Assembly: GCA_036346375.1 (NCBI GenBank)
Contig: CM070520.1
Coordinates: 12,907,791-12,971,790 of the forward strand
Reading direction: 5' to 3'
DNA: 64,000 nucleotides
Source: Guadua angustifolia
Taxonomy: Eukaryota; Streptophyta; Magnoliopsida; Poales; Poaceae
In this document: positions 54,406-64,000 of the stretch, piece after piece
How positions within the stretch are numbered: the stretch's first letter is position 1
Layout: each line of letters begins with the position of its first letter
Position numbers and translations under genes: made by a program
The notes under the pieces: generated by a model
What the model was told of the DNA's origin: nothing
Seen by the model: the letters and a program-made list of their open reading frames with translations, nothing else
Database searches by the model: none

Positions 54406-57163
54406 ATGGCCGAGTCTGCTCTTACTCCCGTGGTTGGGAACTTGAGCAACCTTGCAGTACAGGAGACAACATTTTTATGTGGAGTCAACCGTGAAGTGGT
54501 GTTCTTGAAAGATGAGCTGGAGCGGTTGCAGTGCTTCCTGAAAGATGCTGTGCTTCAAGAGAATGTCATATGGGTCAGGCAGATCAGGGATGCAGCATAT
54601 GAGGCTGAGAATGTCATCGAAGAAGCGGAGTACATGAAGAAGAGGACGAACAGGCTGAAGAAGGGCTTCATGGGTTCCATTTCAAGGTATGCTCGCTTAC
54701 CAGGCGACTTGATTACCCTTCATAAAGTCGGTTGTGAAATTAAACGTATAAGAAGGAAAATCAGTGAGATATTTGAAAGTGCAAACCGCTTGAAAATTAT
54801 TGATTTGGGTAATACTTCAGCAGAGGATGGTCGTGTTGGGGATGAAATTCCACATCAAAATATTGAAGATGATGTTTTCATTGTTGGTTTTGAAGATGAA
54901 TGCAAACAAATAGTGGGGAAGTTAGTTGACCAAGAGAACATGCTTAGTGTTGTCTCTGTAGTTGCCATGGGTGGGGCAGGAAAGACTACACTCGCTAGAA
55001 AAGTCTACAGTTCACCTAAAATCAAAGAACACTTTGATACAGTTGCTTGGGTGACTGTATCTCAAAAGTTCAAGGGCGTTAATTTACTGAAGGATATTAT
55101 GAAACAAATAATGGGAGCTATAGGTGACTCTAGAGAAATTGATCAGATGCAGGAGCATGAGGTGGGGAAGAAGATTCATGATTTTCTATTGCAAAGAAGA
55201 TACTTAGTAGTGCTTGATGATGTGTGGACTACAGATACATGGAACCAAATAAATAGAAGCGTTAAAGTCTTTCCAGATGCAAATAACGGTAGTAGAGTAC
55301 TGTTAACAACACGAAAGGAAAATGTTGCAAAACATATTCAAATGCCAACCCATGTTCATGATCTGAAGCTCTTAGATGATGAGAAAAGTTGGGAGCTTTT
55401 TAGTAGCAAAGCTTTACCATCATACAAAAGATCTGACATTTGTGGTTTGGATAAAGAGTTTGAAAAACTAGGGAGAAAGCTTGCAAAGAAATGTGATGGC
55501 TTACCACTTGCACTTTCAGTTCTGGGGGGTTATCTGTCAAAGAATCTAAAAATAGAAGCATGGTCAGATTTGCTTTTGAGTTGGACATCAACAGAAAACG
55601 GAAAGATGATGCGAGACATATTAGCTCGCAGTTACAATGACTTGCCAAATCATTATTTGAAATCTTGCTTCCTCTATCTTGCTGCTTTTCCTGAGGATTA
55701 TGATATATCAGTGCTGGATCTTATCGAATTATGGGTAGCAGAACGCTTCATTCCACACACGCCAGAGCATAAACTGGAAAAAACAGCACGTAAGTATGTT
55801 ACTGAGCTGGCTCAAAGAAGCTTGGTCCAAGTTGTTAAAAGAAGCATGGCACATGAATGGATTGAAGAAATAAGGATTCATGATATCTTACGTGACTGGT
55901 GCATAGATGAAGCAAGACAATATGGTTTTCTTAATATTATCGACAAAACTATAGGTCAGTCTTCCTCTCCTCTCTTTGTACATAGTTCATTTTTATTTCA
56001 ATATATGTCCAAATATTTGCCTTCTTGCTCACTAAAAAAATGCAGGCCAAGTTGGTGCATTGTCACCTGATACCATGACATCGTATCGTTATTCATTTCA
56101 AAGCTCCTGTGGTGATAATATTTTTTGGGCAGCACCTAATCTCCGAACTCTAGTTGGCTTTGAACTTTCGTCATTCTCCCTGCCTAAGCTAAGATTCTTG
56201 AGGGTTCTTCACGTAGAAGGCTCAACCCTAAAGAATTTCTCTAGGGTAATTGGTGAATGCATTCACCTAAGATATCTCAGGTTGAGAAGGTGTCAAGGAG
56301 TCACTCTCCCTTCTTCAATTGGACAGCTTCTTTACTTGCAAACTATAGATCTGAGGGACTCCCAATTGGACTCAATCATACCAAACTCTCTATGGGATAT
56401 CCCTGCTCTAAGGCATGTTTACCTTGCTAGAGGATTTTCCGCACCAAGGAGTGTCCATCAAAAAGAGCTCCAGACATTTTATATAGATACTCTAAGATAT
56501 GATGATTGTGACTATTTCTGCAGTAATATGGTGACGTTTTTGGACCACATGACTCAACTAACAACCTTCTACGTCATGAACCCCATCCCTAGTGAGATGA
56601 TTAAAATATTTGCAAACATGCCTCACCTGGTTGAGATTTTGCTCAATAGATTCGATGTGATTGATAGGTTGCCTGAGAGCCAACTCTTCCCACAAAATCT
56701 GCGGGACCTCTTTCTAGTTGCTGAAGTCATTAAACAAGACCCGATGCCAGTCCTGGAGAAGCTTCCCTGTCTTGTGGTGCTATACTTGGCAGGGTATGAA
56801 GGCCGGACCATGTCCTGCTCTGCCCATGGGTTCCCTCGGTTGCAAGAGTTGCTACTTCATACATTTTCCACTGAGGAGTGGAGGATAGAGGTTGGGGCAA
56901 TGCCAAGGCTCTCCATCCTAAGATTTTATTGGTTCGACAGGATGAGTAAGCTTTCGGAGGGGTTGCTGCACATTCCGTCCCTCAAGGAGCTGTATCTAGC
57001 ATATATGGCCCAGATTTATGGAGACGACAGCACTCTCAAAGAGCTGCAGGGGAAAGGATGCCAGGTCGGTAACTATGTCATCCCTCCCCTGCCTTTTGAT
57101 TTGACTAGTATTTGCGTTCGGAACTTAGCATATCATGCAAATATTTGCTTTACAAGAAAATAA
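54406..57163 (+). CDS. NLR3: CC-NB-ARC-LRR disease resistance protein, RPM1-like
   Basis: Predicted cytoplasmic immune receptor, inverted paralogue of NLR1. Exons 54406-55954 and 56046-57163 with a 91-bp GT-AG phase-1 intron join to 888 codons. Coiled coil with EAENVIE; P-loop GGAGKTT (189-195); FDTVAWVTVSQ; LVVLDDVWTTDTW; GSRVLLTTR; GLPLALSVLGGYL; FPEDYDIS; IRIHDILRDW; LRR exon with NSLWDIPALRHVYL. Frame intact. Relative to NLR1, a small indel near the end shifts the frame, so that instead of stopping at PPPPAF the protein reads on through FDLTSICVRNLAYHANICFT to 57163. If the putative third exon is used (donor 57064/57065, acceptor 57399/57400) the end becomes KGCQ-VTQLG. Confidence 0.92.
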
Positions 57164-57639
57164 AGGCTCGTGTGCTATTTGTTTTTTTTTTCAACCTTAA
57201 AAGAAGGAGCAATCTGCTCAATCAATACTGTTAGTTAGCTTATGTGTAGCTTTCTCCCCGTTGTAGAATCAACTTTTTGAGCTTAATTCCTTATATGACT
57301 TAACATTGTATTATATTCTCTTGTATGAACTGGACTACTGTTCTCCGTAAAACAAGCTATTCAATAACTAGAAGTCATTTTCTTATGTGCTTTTTGCAGG
57401 TGACACAATTGGGATAAGGTGATTTGTAATTTCTAAGGCAGTCATCCGCTTTTGGTTCAACTCATCCTGCGCGCACAAGTCGAAGGTTTTTGCAAGATGT
57501 GTTGGCGACTTCTCAATCATCCATCATGCATGCATTTGTCTTCCCTTGCATTTGTCTTCCTCTCAATTATCTCCCGTGTGTATAAGTAATGGTTTCCGAT
57601 TATACTCTTGTTTCCTCGAATGTAATAGTAAGCATGGAG
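57164..57639 (+). other. NLR3 3' region with possible third exon
   Basis: Colinear (inverted) with 12603-13080 downstream of NLR1. Contains the acceptor TTTTTGCAG at 57391-57399 and exon 57400-57417 (VTQLG and stop). The homology stops abruptly at 57639, where the copia LTR begins. Confidence 0.5.
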
Positions 57640-58079
57640 TGATAGATTTTCTAGGGTTCTAGGATCTTCCTCTTAACCTCTAACCACTAGATCTACAAGT
57701 ATTAGACGCATACCTTCGGTGTTGCCGTTACTCCCGTTTGATCCCGAAGCCATGGTGGTTGAAGCCTTCGGGAGATGTAGAGGATGTAGCGGCGTTCCCT
57801 CCTTGCTCCTGTTCGGACGGAGAGGAAGAAGACGGTGATGAAGAACAGCAGCGGCGGCCTTCTCGTCACTTCCACGCGCTAGGGTTTTAGATCGGTTCTT
57901 GTGGAATGTGTGGCACCAGTAGTCACAACGAACGTTGGTTCGCGTGCCGGCTGGGCCCTCTTTATATGTAGCGCGGGTGTGACAGGGGGCCGCAACCAAG
58001 AGGTTGTTGCGCCCCCGATCAGGGCGCAGGTAGGGTACGGACTCGGTCAAAGACCGACCCTGTAGAGATCAACCCAACA
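57640..58079 (-). repeat. Copia 3' LTR
   Basis: Complete LTR, TGATAGATTTTCTAGGG to CAACCCAACA on the plus strand. Adjoins the polypurine tract on its inner side. Confidence 0.92.
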
Positions 58080-58325
58080 TTCTCCCCCTTGATCTCGAAC
58101 TTAATCACTTAACTTTGAAACTTTATATCTTGATCTATTAACTATTATATACCTTTTAACTTAACATCCTACTCCTCCATAGATTGGTGCACCAAGACCA
58201 AGGCGTTACAACAGTCAGTTACGTACTGTTGAACTCAATGACTATAGCACACCTTTCTACTTCAAAGCAGAATAACTTTGTCTTTGTGGGAGATGGTTGC
58301 TTTGAATGACCCCTATTATCCAGAA

Positions 58326-58538
58326 TCATAGTCCTTCTTTTAAACCCATGCCGGCTACGTGCTTTTCAAACACGTTGGGAGAAAGACCTTTGGTGAGCGG
58401 ATCCGCTAACATGTCCTTTGTACTTATATGCTCAAGCTCTATTGTTTGATCCTGGATTTTCTCCTTCACAACATAAAACTTGATCTCTATGTGTTTGGCA
58501 GCGCCACTTGATTTGTTGTTGTGGGAGTAAAATCTCAT
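58326..58538 (-). pseudogene. Copia RNase H C-terminus
   Basis: SGAAKHIEIKFYVVKEKIQD followed by STKDMLADPLTKGLSP, the conserved copia RNase H end. The rest of the domain, between here and the RT frame (58540-58820), is broken by stops. Confidence 0.85.
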
Positions 58539-58819
58539 GGCTCATTGTCGCAAAGATAATTTGAGTGGTCTTTCTATGCTATCTACCACTCTCAACCCGG
58601 TACAAACTTTTTAAACCACATTGCTCCTTGGGTTGCCTCATAGCATGCCACAAACTCAGCGTGCATTGTCGACGTTGCAACGACTGATTGTTTTATACTT
58701 TTCCATGATATAGCTCCTTCGGCAAGGGTGAACACATATCCCGATGTGGACTTTCCAGTGTCTTTACACCTCGCCTAATCTGATCTGCATAGCCCACAAT
58801 CTCTAGGGCACTTGACTTT

Positions 58820-59623
58820 CTATATGTTAGCATGAGGCTCTTTGTCCCTTGCAAATACCGCAAGGCTTTTTATCGCTTTCCAAAGGATCAACTCTGGATT
58901 AATCTGATATCTTCCTAGCATCCCGTTGTAAATGCTAAGTCGTATGCAGTACATATTTGAGCATACATTATGCTTCCGATCTGAAGCATATGGGACTGAT
59001 TTCATTCGATCGATCTCATACTTGTTCTTTGGACACTGAAAATTCCCAAACTTATCGCCCTTGACTATTGGAGCAGACGTGGCATTACACATATGCATAC
59101 TATATCTTTTCAAAACACTCTCTATGTATGCTTTCTGTGATAGCCCTAGCACCCCTCTTTTTCTATCTCGGTGTATCTCAATTCCTAATACATATGATGC
59201 TTCACCAAGATCTTTCATATCAAACTTTGAGGACAAGAACTTCTTTGTCTCTAGCAGTAGATCTTTATCACTGCTTGCTAATAGGATATCATCCACATAT
59301 AGAACTAGGAAAATATACTTCCCTCTACTAAACTTTGCATAAATGCAGTTGTCCTCCTCATTCTCTTTAAACCCAAAATTTCTTATAGTTTCATCAAACT
59401 TAATGTACCACTGTCTAGACGCTTGTTTTAATCCATAAATGGATTTCTTTAATCGACATCCCATATTTTCTTTTCCTTCCATGACAAAACCTTTGGGTTG
59501 AGCCATGTACACATTCTCATATAAATCCCCATTTAGGAATGCCGTCTTAACATCCATCTGATGTAATTCTAAATCATAATGAGCAACGAGTGCCATAATG
59601 ATTCTAAAAGAATCCTTTGTCAA
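58820..59623 (-). pseudogene. Copia reverse transcriptase
   Basis: DVKTAFLNGDLYENVYM, KSIYGLKQASRQWY and the catalytic LYVDDILLAS are present. The N-terminal RT part lies in another frame upstream (59640-59790), and the C-terminus is lost by frame shift after SAPIVKGDKFG. Confidence 0.88.
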
Positions 59624-59783
59624 AACAAAGTAGAAGGTTTCGTATAATCTATTCCTTCTCTCTCGAGTGAAGCCTTTTGCGACAAGTCTAGCTTTAAATC
59701 TCTCAACATTCCCTTTGGAGTCACGTTTGGTTTTGTAGACCCATTTACGACCTCTCTTGTTTTGGCTCCTTTAGGAATTTTTT

Positions 59784-62522
59784 CTAAGTCCCGACTTTGT
59801 TTGTACTCATGGATCTCATTTCATCTTGCATGGCAGCAAGCCACTTCGATGAATTGGGACTTCTCATCGCTTCCTCATAAGAGGTGGGATCACCTTCTAT
59901 CTCTATGTCTTCACCGACATAAACTTCATAATCACCGAATAGCCGATCTCCTGTTCTCTGTGATCTTCTAAGTGGTTCTTGAGCAGGTTCACTTTGCTTC
60001 TCTGAGAGGCTCAGTCTCCTCACTAGCAATGCTAGGGCCTCGGGCTCCACAACAGTGCCTCCGCACACCGATCGTTGAACTCGAGAAACACCGGCAGTGT
60101 CAGAACTCTGTGATGCAAAGAACAACAGTATCGAGAAGAAAGGCTCTTGAATCATAGGAGTTGGGGCACAAACCCGCTTCTCATCAAGGCTAATTTCTCG
60201 GGGTACCATGCTCCCCCTGATCATATCATCCTCTATAAACACAGCGTGTCTAGTTTCTACAAACTTGGTGTGTCTGTCTGGACAGTAGAAACGATAACCC
60301 TTTGATCTTTCAGGATAGCCAATGAAATGGCAACTGACTGTCTTTAGATCTAACTTTCCTATGTTTGGGTTGAATACTTTTGCCTCAGCTGGACAGCCCC
60401 ACACATGTAGATAATTTAGTGATGGCTTCCTTCCAGTCCATAACTCATGTGGTGTTTTAGGCACCGACTTACTGGGTACCCGATTAAGAATATGGGCAGC
60501 GGTTTTTAAAGCCTCCATCCATAGACTAACCGGTAAAGTGGAGCAACTTATCATACTTCTCACCATATCCACTAAGGTACGGTTACGCCTTTCAGCTACT
60601 CCATTTTGCTGAGGTTCGTCCGGCATAGAATACTGGGCTACTATGCTATTTTCCTGCAGGTACCTTGCAAAAGGTCCTGGAACTTGGCCATAAGGGGTGT
60701 GTTTACCGTAGTACTCCCCTCCACGGTCTGATCTTACTACTTTAATCTTTGAATCATGTTGATTCTCTACTTCAGCTTTAAATATCTTGAACTTTTCTAA
60801 TGCTTCTGATCTTTCTTTGATGGGATAAATGTAGCCATAGCGAGAATAATCATCAGTGAATGTAACGAATGAATCAAAACCATCCACTGTCTTTACAGGA
60901 AAAGGACCACAAATGTCTATGTGGATTATTTCTAAGATTCCTGTGCTACGTTTGGCGCCTTTCTTTATTTGTTTAACATACTTGCCTTTAATACAATCTA
61001 TGCAATGATATGTGTCTGAAAAGTCTAGGGGAGGAAGGATTTCTTCTTTGATTAATCGTTCAATTCTCCCCCTCGAAATATGGCCTAAACGACAATGCCA
61101 TAATTTCGATGACGATTCACTTTCTATTCTCTTTCGCTTTGTAGTAACATTGCATACTTTTGCACTTGAGGAGGTACTTATGTCATTCACAATATCATAA
61201 TAGGATAGCAAATAAAGCTTGTCTTGTCGGATGGCAAGACCAACATCAATACTATTATTATACTTTATTACACACTTTTCGTTCCCAAAATGACACTGAA
61301 TGTTCTCATCATCTAAGCAAGACACTGAAATCAAATTCCTTCTCAAAGAAGGCACTAATAGAACATCGCGTAAATGGAGTATGAAGCCGCCATCCAACTC
61401 TAAGGGAAGATCTCCGATGGCTTCCACTTCAGCTTCAACTCCATTCGCCACTCTAATTCCTCTTTCTCCTCTTTGTAGGATCCTCCTCGTACGGAATCCC
61501 TGCATAGAATTAGCAACATGAACAGTTGCACCAGAATCTATCCACCAAGTATTAGTTGGTGAATCTATATACAAGGATTCATCTATGAATGTAACTTGAT
61601 CTTTACCCTTTTTGCTCAGCCACTTGAGAAACAGAACACAATCTTTCATGCGGTGCCCTTTCTGATGGCAGCGCCTGCAGGTGTCTGGGTCCATGTGCTC
61701 TGGTGGAGGCCTAGGAAACTGTCCATTTGAAACATGTCCTCCATTGGAGTTTTGCCCTCCATTTGAGTGTTCACCCTTCTCAAAATTGGTGAACCTTTTA
61801 TGCTGATAATTGCCCTTTTGATAGTTGCCTTTCTTGAAATTTGGCTTATTCTGAATCTGAAAATAATTCTTTTTCTTCTGAGGATGTTTAACCAGATTCA
61901 GTTCATCAGCCCTTTGTGCCTTTAATCTTTCTTCTTCTTGGACACACATGGCAATGCACTTTTCAATAGACCATTTTTCTTCACTAATGTTGTAATTCAC
62001 AACAAAAGTCTCAAATTCTTTTGGTAATGAAACCAGTACAAGATGGACTATGAAATCATTCTTTAGAGGCATATCAAAAGATGTGAGAGAGTGAGCCATG
62101 TTGGTCATCTTGAGAATATGTTCTCTAATGCCTGGTCCATTACGCAGCCCAGATCCATCATACTTGTCATTGACAAGTTTCTTGATCAATGTGCCTGCAT
62201 AGGCCTTTGTGGATCCAGTAAACTGCTCTTCTATTTTCTTCAGATACTCAGTAGCATCTGTACATTGTGGGATTGCTCCCCTTATGGACTCAATGATGGT
62301 GCCTTTGATCACCATGAGGCACTTTCTATTTGAGTTTTCCTACTTTGCCTTCTCAATACTATACGACAATTCTGCCGCAGCATTATTTGCGGCTTCCGGA
62401 CTCCCAGCTGCTGCCAGAACCGGTGCCACAGGCCTTGGATTGAGCAGGGCATAATCTATCTCAGCCATAGCCATGGCTAAGTTCAAATTCTCTCTCCATG
62501 AGGAGTAATTGTTGCCGTTCAA
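59784..62522 (-). pseudogene. Copia gag-protease-integrase
   Basis: A start MNGNNYSSWRENLNLAMAMA at 62522 is cut by a stop at about 62340. The main frame 62315..59784 (843 codons) then has the UBN2-type gag core, the zinc knuckle CRRCHQKGHRMKDC, protease WWIDSGATVHV, the integrase zinc finger HCRLGH...CIDC, and the core (HIDICGPFPVKTVDGF, FTDDYSRYGYIY, VVRSDRGGEY, GVAERRNRTLVDMVR). One nonsense mutation near the gag start and a frame shift before RT make it defective, but most of the polyprotein is preserved, in keeping with a fairly young insertion. Confidence 0.9.
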
Positions 62523-63718
62523 CCTTTCAAGCCCTTGAAAGACACTTAGGGAATTTGCAATCTTGGCTGGAAAAGCTTCAGAAATGAAATAAGAATTTAA
62601 TCAGTAAACTAAAATATAAACTTTGGCATGAATAAATTAACGTTGGTCAATTAAACATGCTCTCAAATTTAATAAAGATTGATCTATTTCTAAAACACCG
62701 TTGGGCAGTATTAGAATAGAGCAAGCTTTATTCACACTTTCTATCATACTTGACATGGCAAAATTATTTTCAACGTTGGTCAGAAAATAAAATTACCATA
62801 TGCGAAATACTATAAAACATCTCATTTACTATTTTCTCTATTTAAATATCCACGTTGGTTTCAATTTAATCAGAGAAAAAAAATACTTAAACTTGCAGCG
62901 GAAATTGAATTTAACTTAGCACTTAAACTAAAACTTCACAGTAAAAAAATTAAATCAAAAATTTTACTGTTCACATTTCTTTGTTGATGGCGAAATTTCG
63001 CCCAAAACGTCCAATGACCCTTCTCTTCGCTACCGCACCAGTCGCAAAAACTGGTTCGGGCTTCAAGGCTCCTTTGGGCTAAAAAAAGCCCGACTTCCCC
63101 TGCGCTGCATCATCCGCCGTTCATCTCAATCGGACGGCCATGGACGATCACGCACAGGTACAAAACGCCGAAAAAATCGGCTGCCCCAGAAACCCTAATT
63201 TATTTTTTTCTCTCCTTCCCGCAGCGACTCAATTCCTGTCTCTCTTCTTCCTCTGTTCCCCGCCCACCGCCGGTGAGAAGGAGGCCAGAGTGCGGCGACG
63301 CCGCCCGCGGGACCCCTCGCCGGTGTGCGCGTTCTCCCGAGAGTGAGCGCGCCTCCGTCGAGCGGCCTTGCGGCGGTGCTCTTTGTCGCGCGCGCATGGA
63401 TCCGAAGAGGATGAACATGGCGATGCGCGGATCAACTTCTTCCCCGGCGAGGTTCTTCTTCCCGTGGCTATCGCCAAGCCGGACGAAGCCAGGTAAGGAT
63501 TCTTTTCCTCTTCTCTTAATTTCTTTTATGCGGTTCTTGGGGATTTCTTAAATTTCTTTTGGGTTTCCGGATTTGGGGAAATAAACTCCATCTAGGGTTC
63601 AAATCTGAGAGTAAAAACTCTTCCTCTCCTTCTAATTGCTTCGCACGAGTTAAAACCCGAAGGAATGCTTCATCATCTAGGGTTAGGGTTAGGGTAAAAA
63701 CGAGTGCTCTGATACCAT
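62523..63718 (-). other. Copia 5' untranslated leader
   Basis: Lies between the primer site and the gag start. It contains a GC-rich patch with short frames (63200-63480) and a telomere-like GGGTTAGGGTTAGGG at about 63679-63694. No protein motif. Confidence 0.6.
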
Positions 63719-64000
63719 TGATAGATTTTCTAGGGTTCTAGGATCTTCCCCTTAACCTCTAAGCACTGGATCTACAAGTATTAGACGCATACCTTCGGTG
63801 TTGCCGTTACTCCCGTTTGATCCCGAAGCCATGGTGGTTGAAGCCTTCGGGAGATGTAGAGGATGTAGCGGCGTTCCCTCCTTGCTCCTGTTCGGACAGA
63901 GAGGAAGAAGACGGTGATGAAGAACAGCAGCGGCGGCCTTCCCGTCACTTCCACGCGCTAGGGTTTTAGATCGGTTCTTGTGGAATGTGCGGCACCAGTA
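63719..64000 (-). repeat. Copia 5' LTR, partial
   Basis: First 282 bp (plus-strand order) of the second LTR, nearly identical to 57640-57921. It continues beyond the window. Confidence 0.92.

Larger units (their letters stand above)
57640..64000 (-). mobile_element. Ty1-copia retrotransposon, cut by the window edge
   Basis: Left LTR 57640-58079 (440 bp, TG...CA). The second LTR starts at 63719 and runs past the window end. A primer site complementary to initiator tRNA-Met is at 63704-63717 on the minus strand, and a polypurine tract is at 58080-58091. Gag-protease-integrase-RT-RNase H order on the minus strand is copia-type. It interrupts the NLR3 3' flank after GCATGGAG; TGGAG (57635-57639) is the expected target duplication, whose partner lies outside the window. 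By eye the LTRs differ at about six of 282 comparable positions. Confidence 0.92.

Noticed and set aside
59762..62454. Plus-strand open frames within the copia element
   Set aside because: They are antisense to the strongly supported gag-integrase frame and have no protein similarity that I recognise.
63678..63694. Telomere-like GGTTAGGGTTAGGG repeat
   Set aside because: Only two to three units, inside the copia leader next to the primer site; not evidence of an interstitial telomere.
1..64000. tRNA or rRNA genes
   Set aside because: The only tRNA-related sequences are short initiator-tRNA-Met primer-binding sites of LTR elements. No cloverleaf or rRNA core motif was seen.

Overview
The window is plant nuclear DNA, almost certainly from a grass (Poaceae). 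The evidence is three intron-containing CC-NB-ARC-LRR resistance-gene homologues of the RPM1-like type, CACTA, PIF/Harbinger and Mutator-type elements with grass-style ends, a SMART-type miniature LTR element, and broken Ty1-copia and Ty3-gypsy retrotransposons. A 100-base run of N at 42715-42814 marks an assembly gap. I see no rRNA, tRNA, CRISPR array or prokaryotic features.

Layout. 1-5 kb: gene-poor DNA with a complete 280-bp SMART element and a 2.15-kb PIF/Harbinger-like element. 6-11 kb: the end of one CACTA element, then a non-autonomous CACTA-like element that carries an intron-containing fragment of a protein disulfide isomerase gene. 11.5-17 kb: copia LTR remnants flanking the first NLR (NLR1, minus strand). 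17-28 kb: decayed DNA with a degenerate ~175-bp tandem array, fragments of S-adenosylmethionine synthetase and eIF5A genes, nested MITEs, and an LRR fragment from a different NLR lineage. 28-32 kb: NLR2 (minus). 32-35 kb: a hairpin Mutator-type MITE and an NLR pseudogene split by a LINE tail. 35-41 kb: a decayed autonomous-type CACTA element. 41-47.8 kb: the gap, two solo LTRs, tandem duplications, and segments that repeat (partly inverted) sequences from 21 kb and 32-33 kb. 47.87-53.5 kb: a complete but mutated gypsy chromovirus with 390-bp LTRs and a TGTAC target duplication. 53.7-57.4 kb: NLR3 (plus), an inverted near-copy of NLR1 including its leader and 3' region. 57.64 kb to the end: a copia element inserted in the 3' flank of NLR3 and cut off by the window edge.

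Functionally, the only genes that look intact are the three NLRs. In each, removing one short GT-AG intron between the NB-ARC and LRR exons gives an open frame of about 870-890 codons, and all three share a possible short third exon. They are predicted cytoplasmic immune receptors. The rest is a transposon-driven mosaic in which duplication, capture of host-gene fragments and nested insertion have broken up an NLR cluster. Several insertions can be verified inside the window because a paralogous copy lacks the insertion. All function calls rest on motif recognition by eye; no database search was possible.
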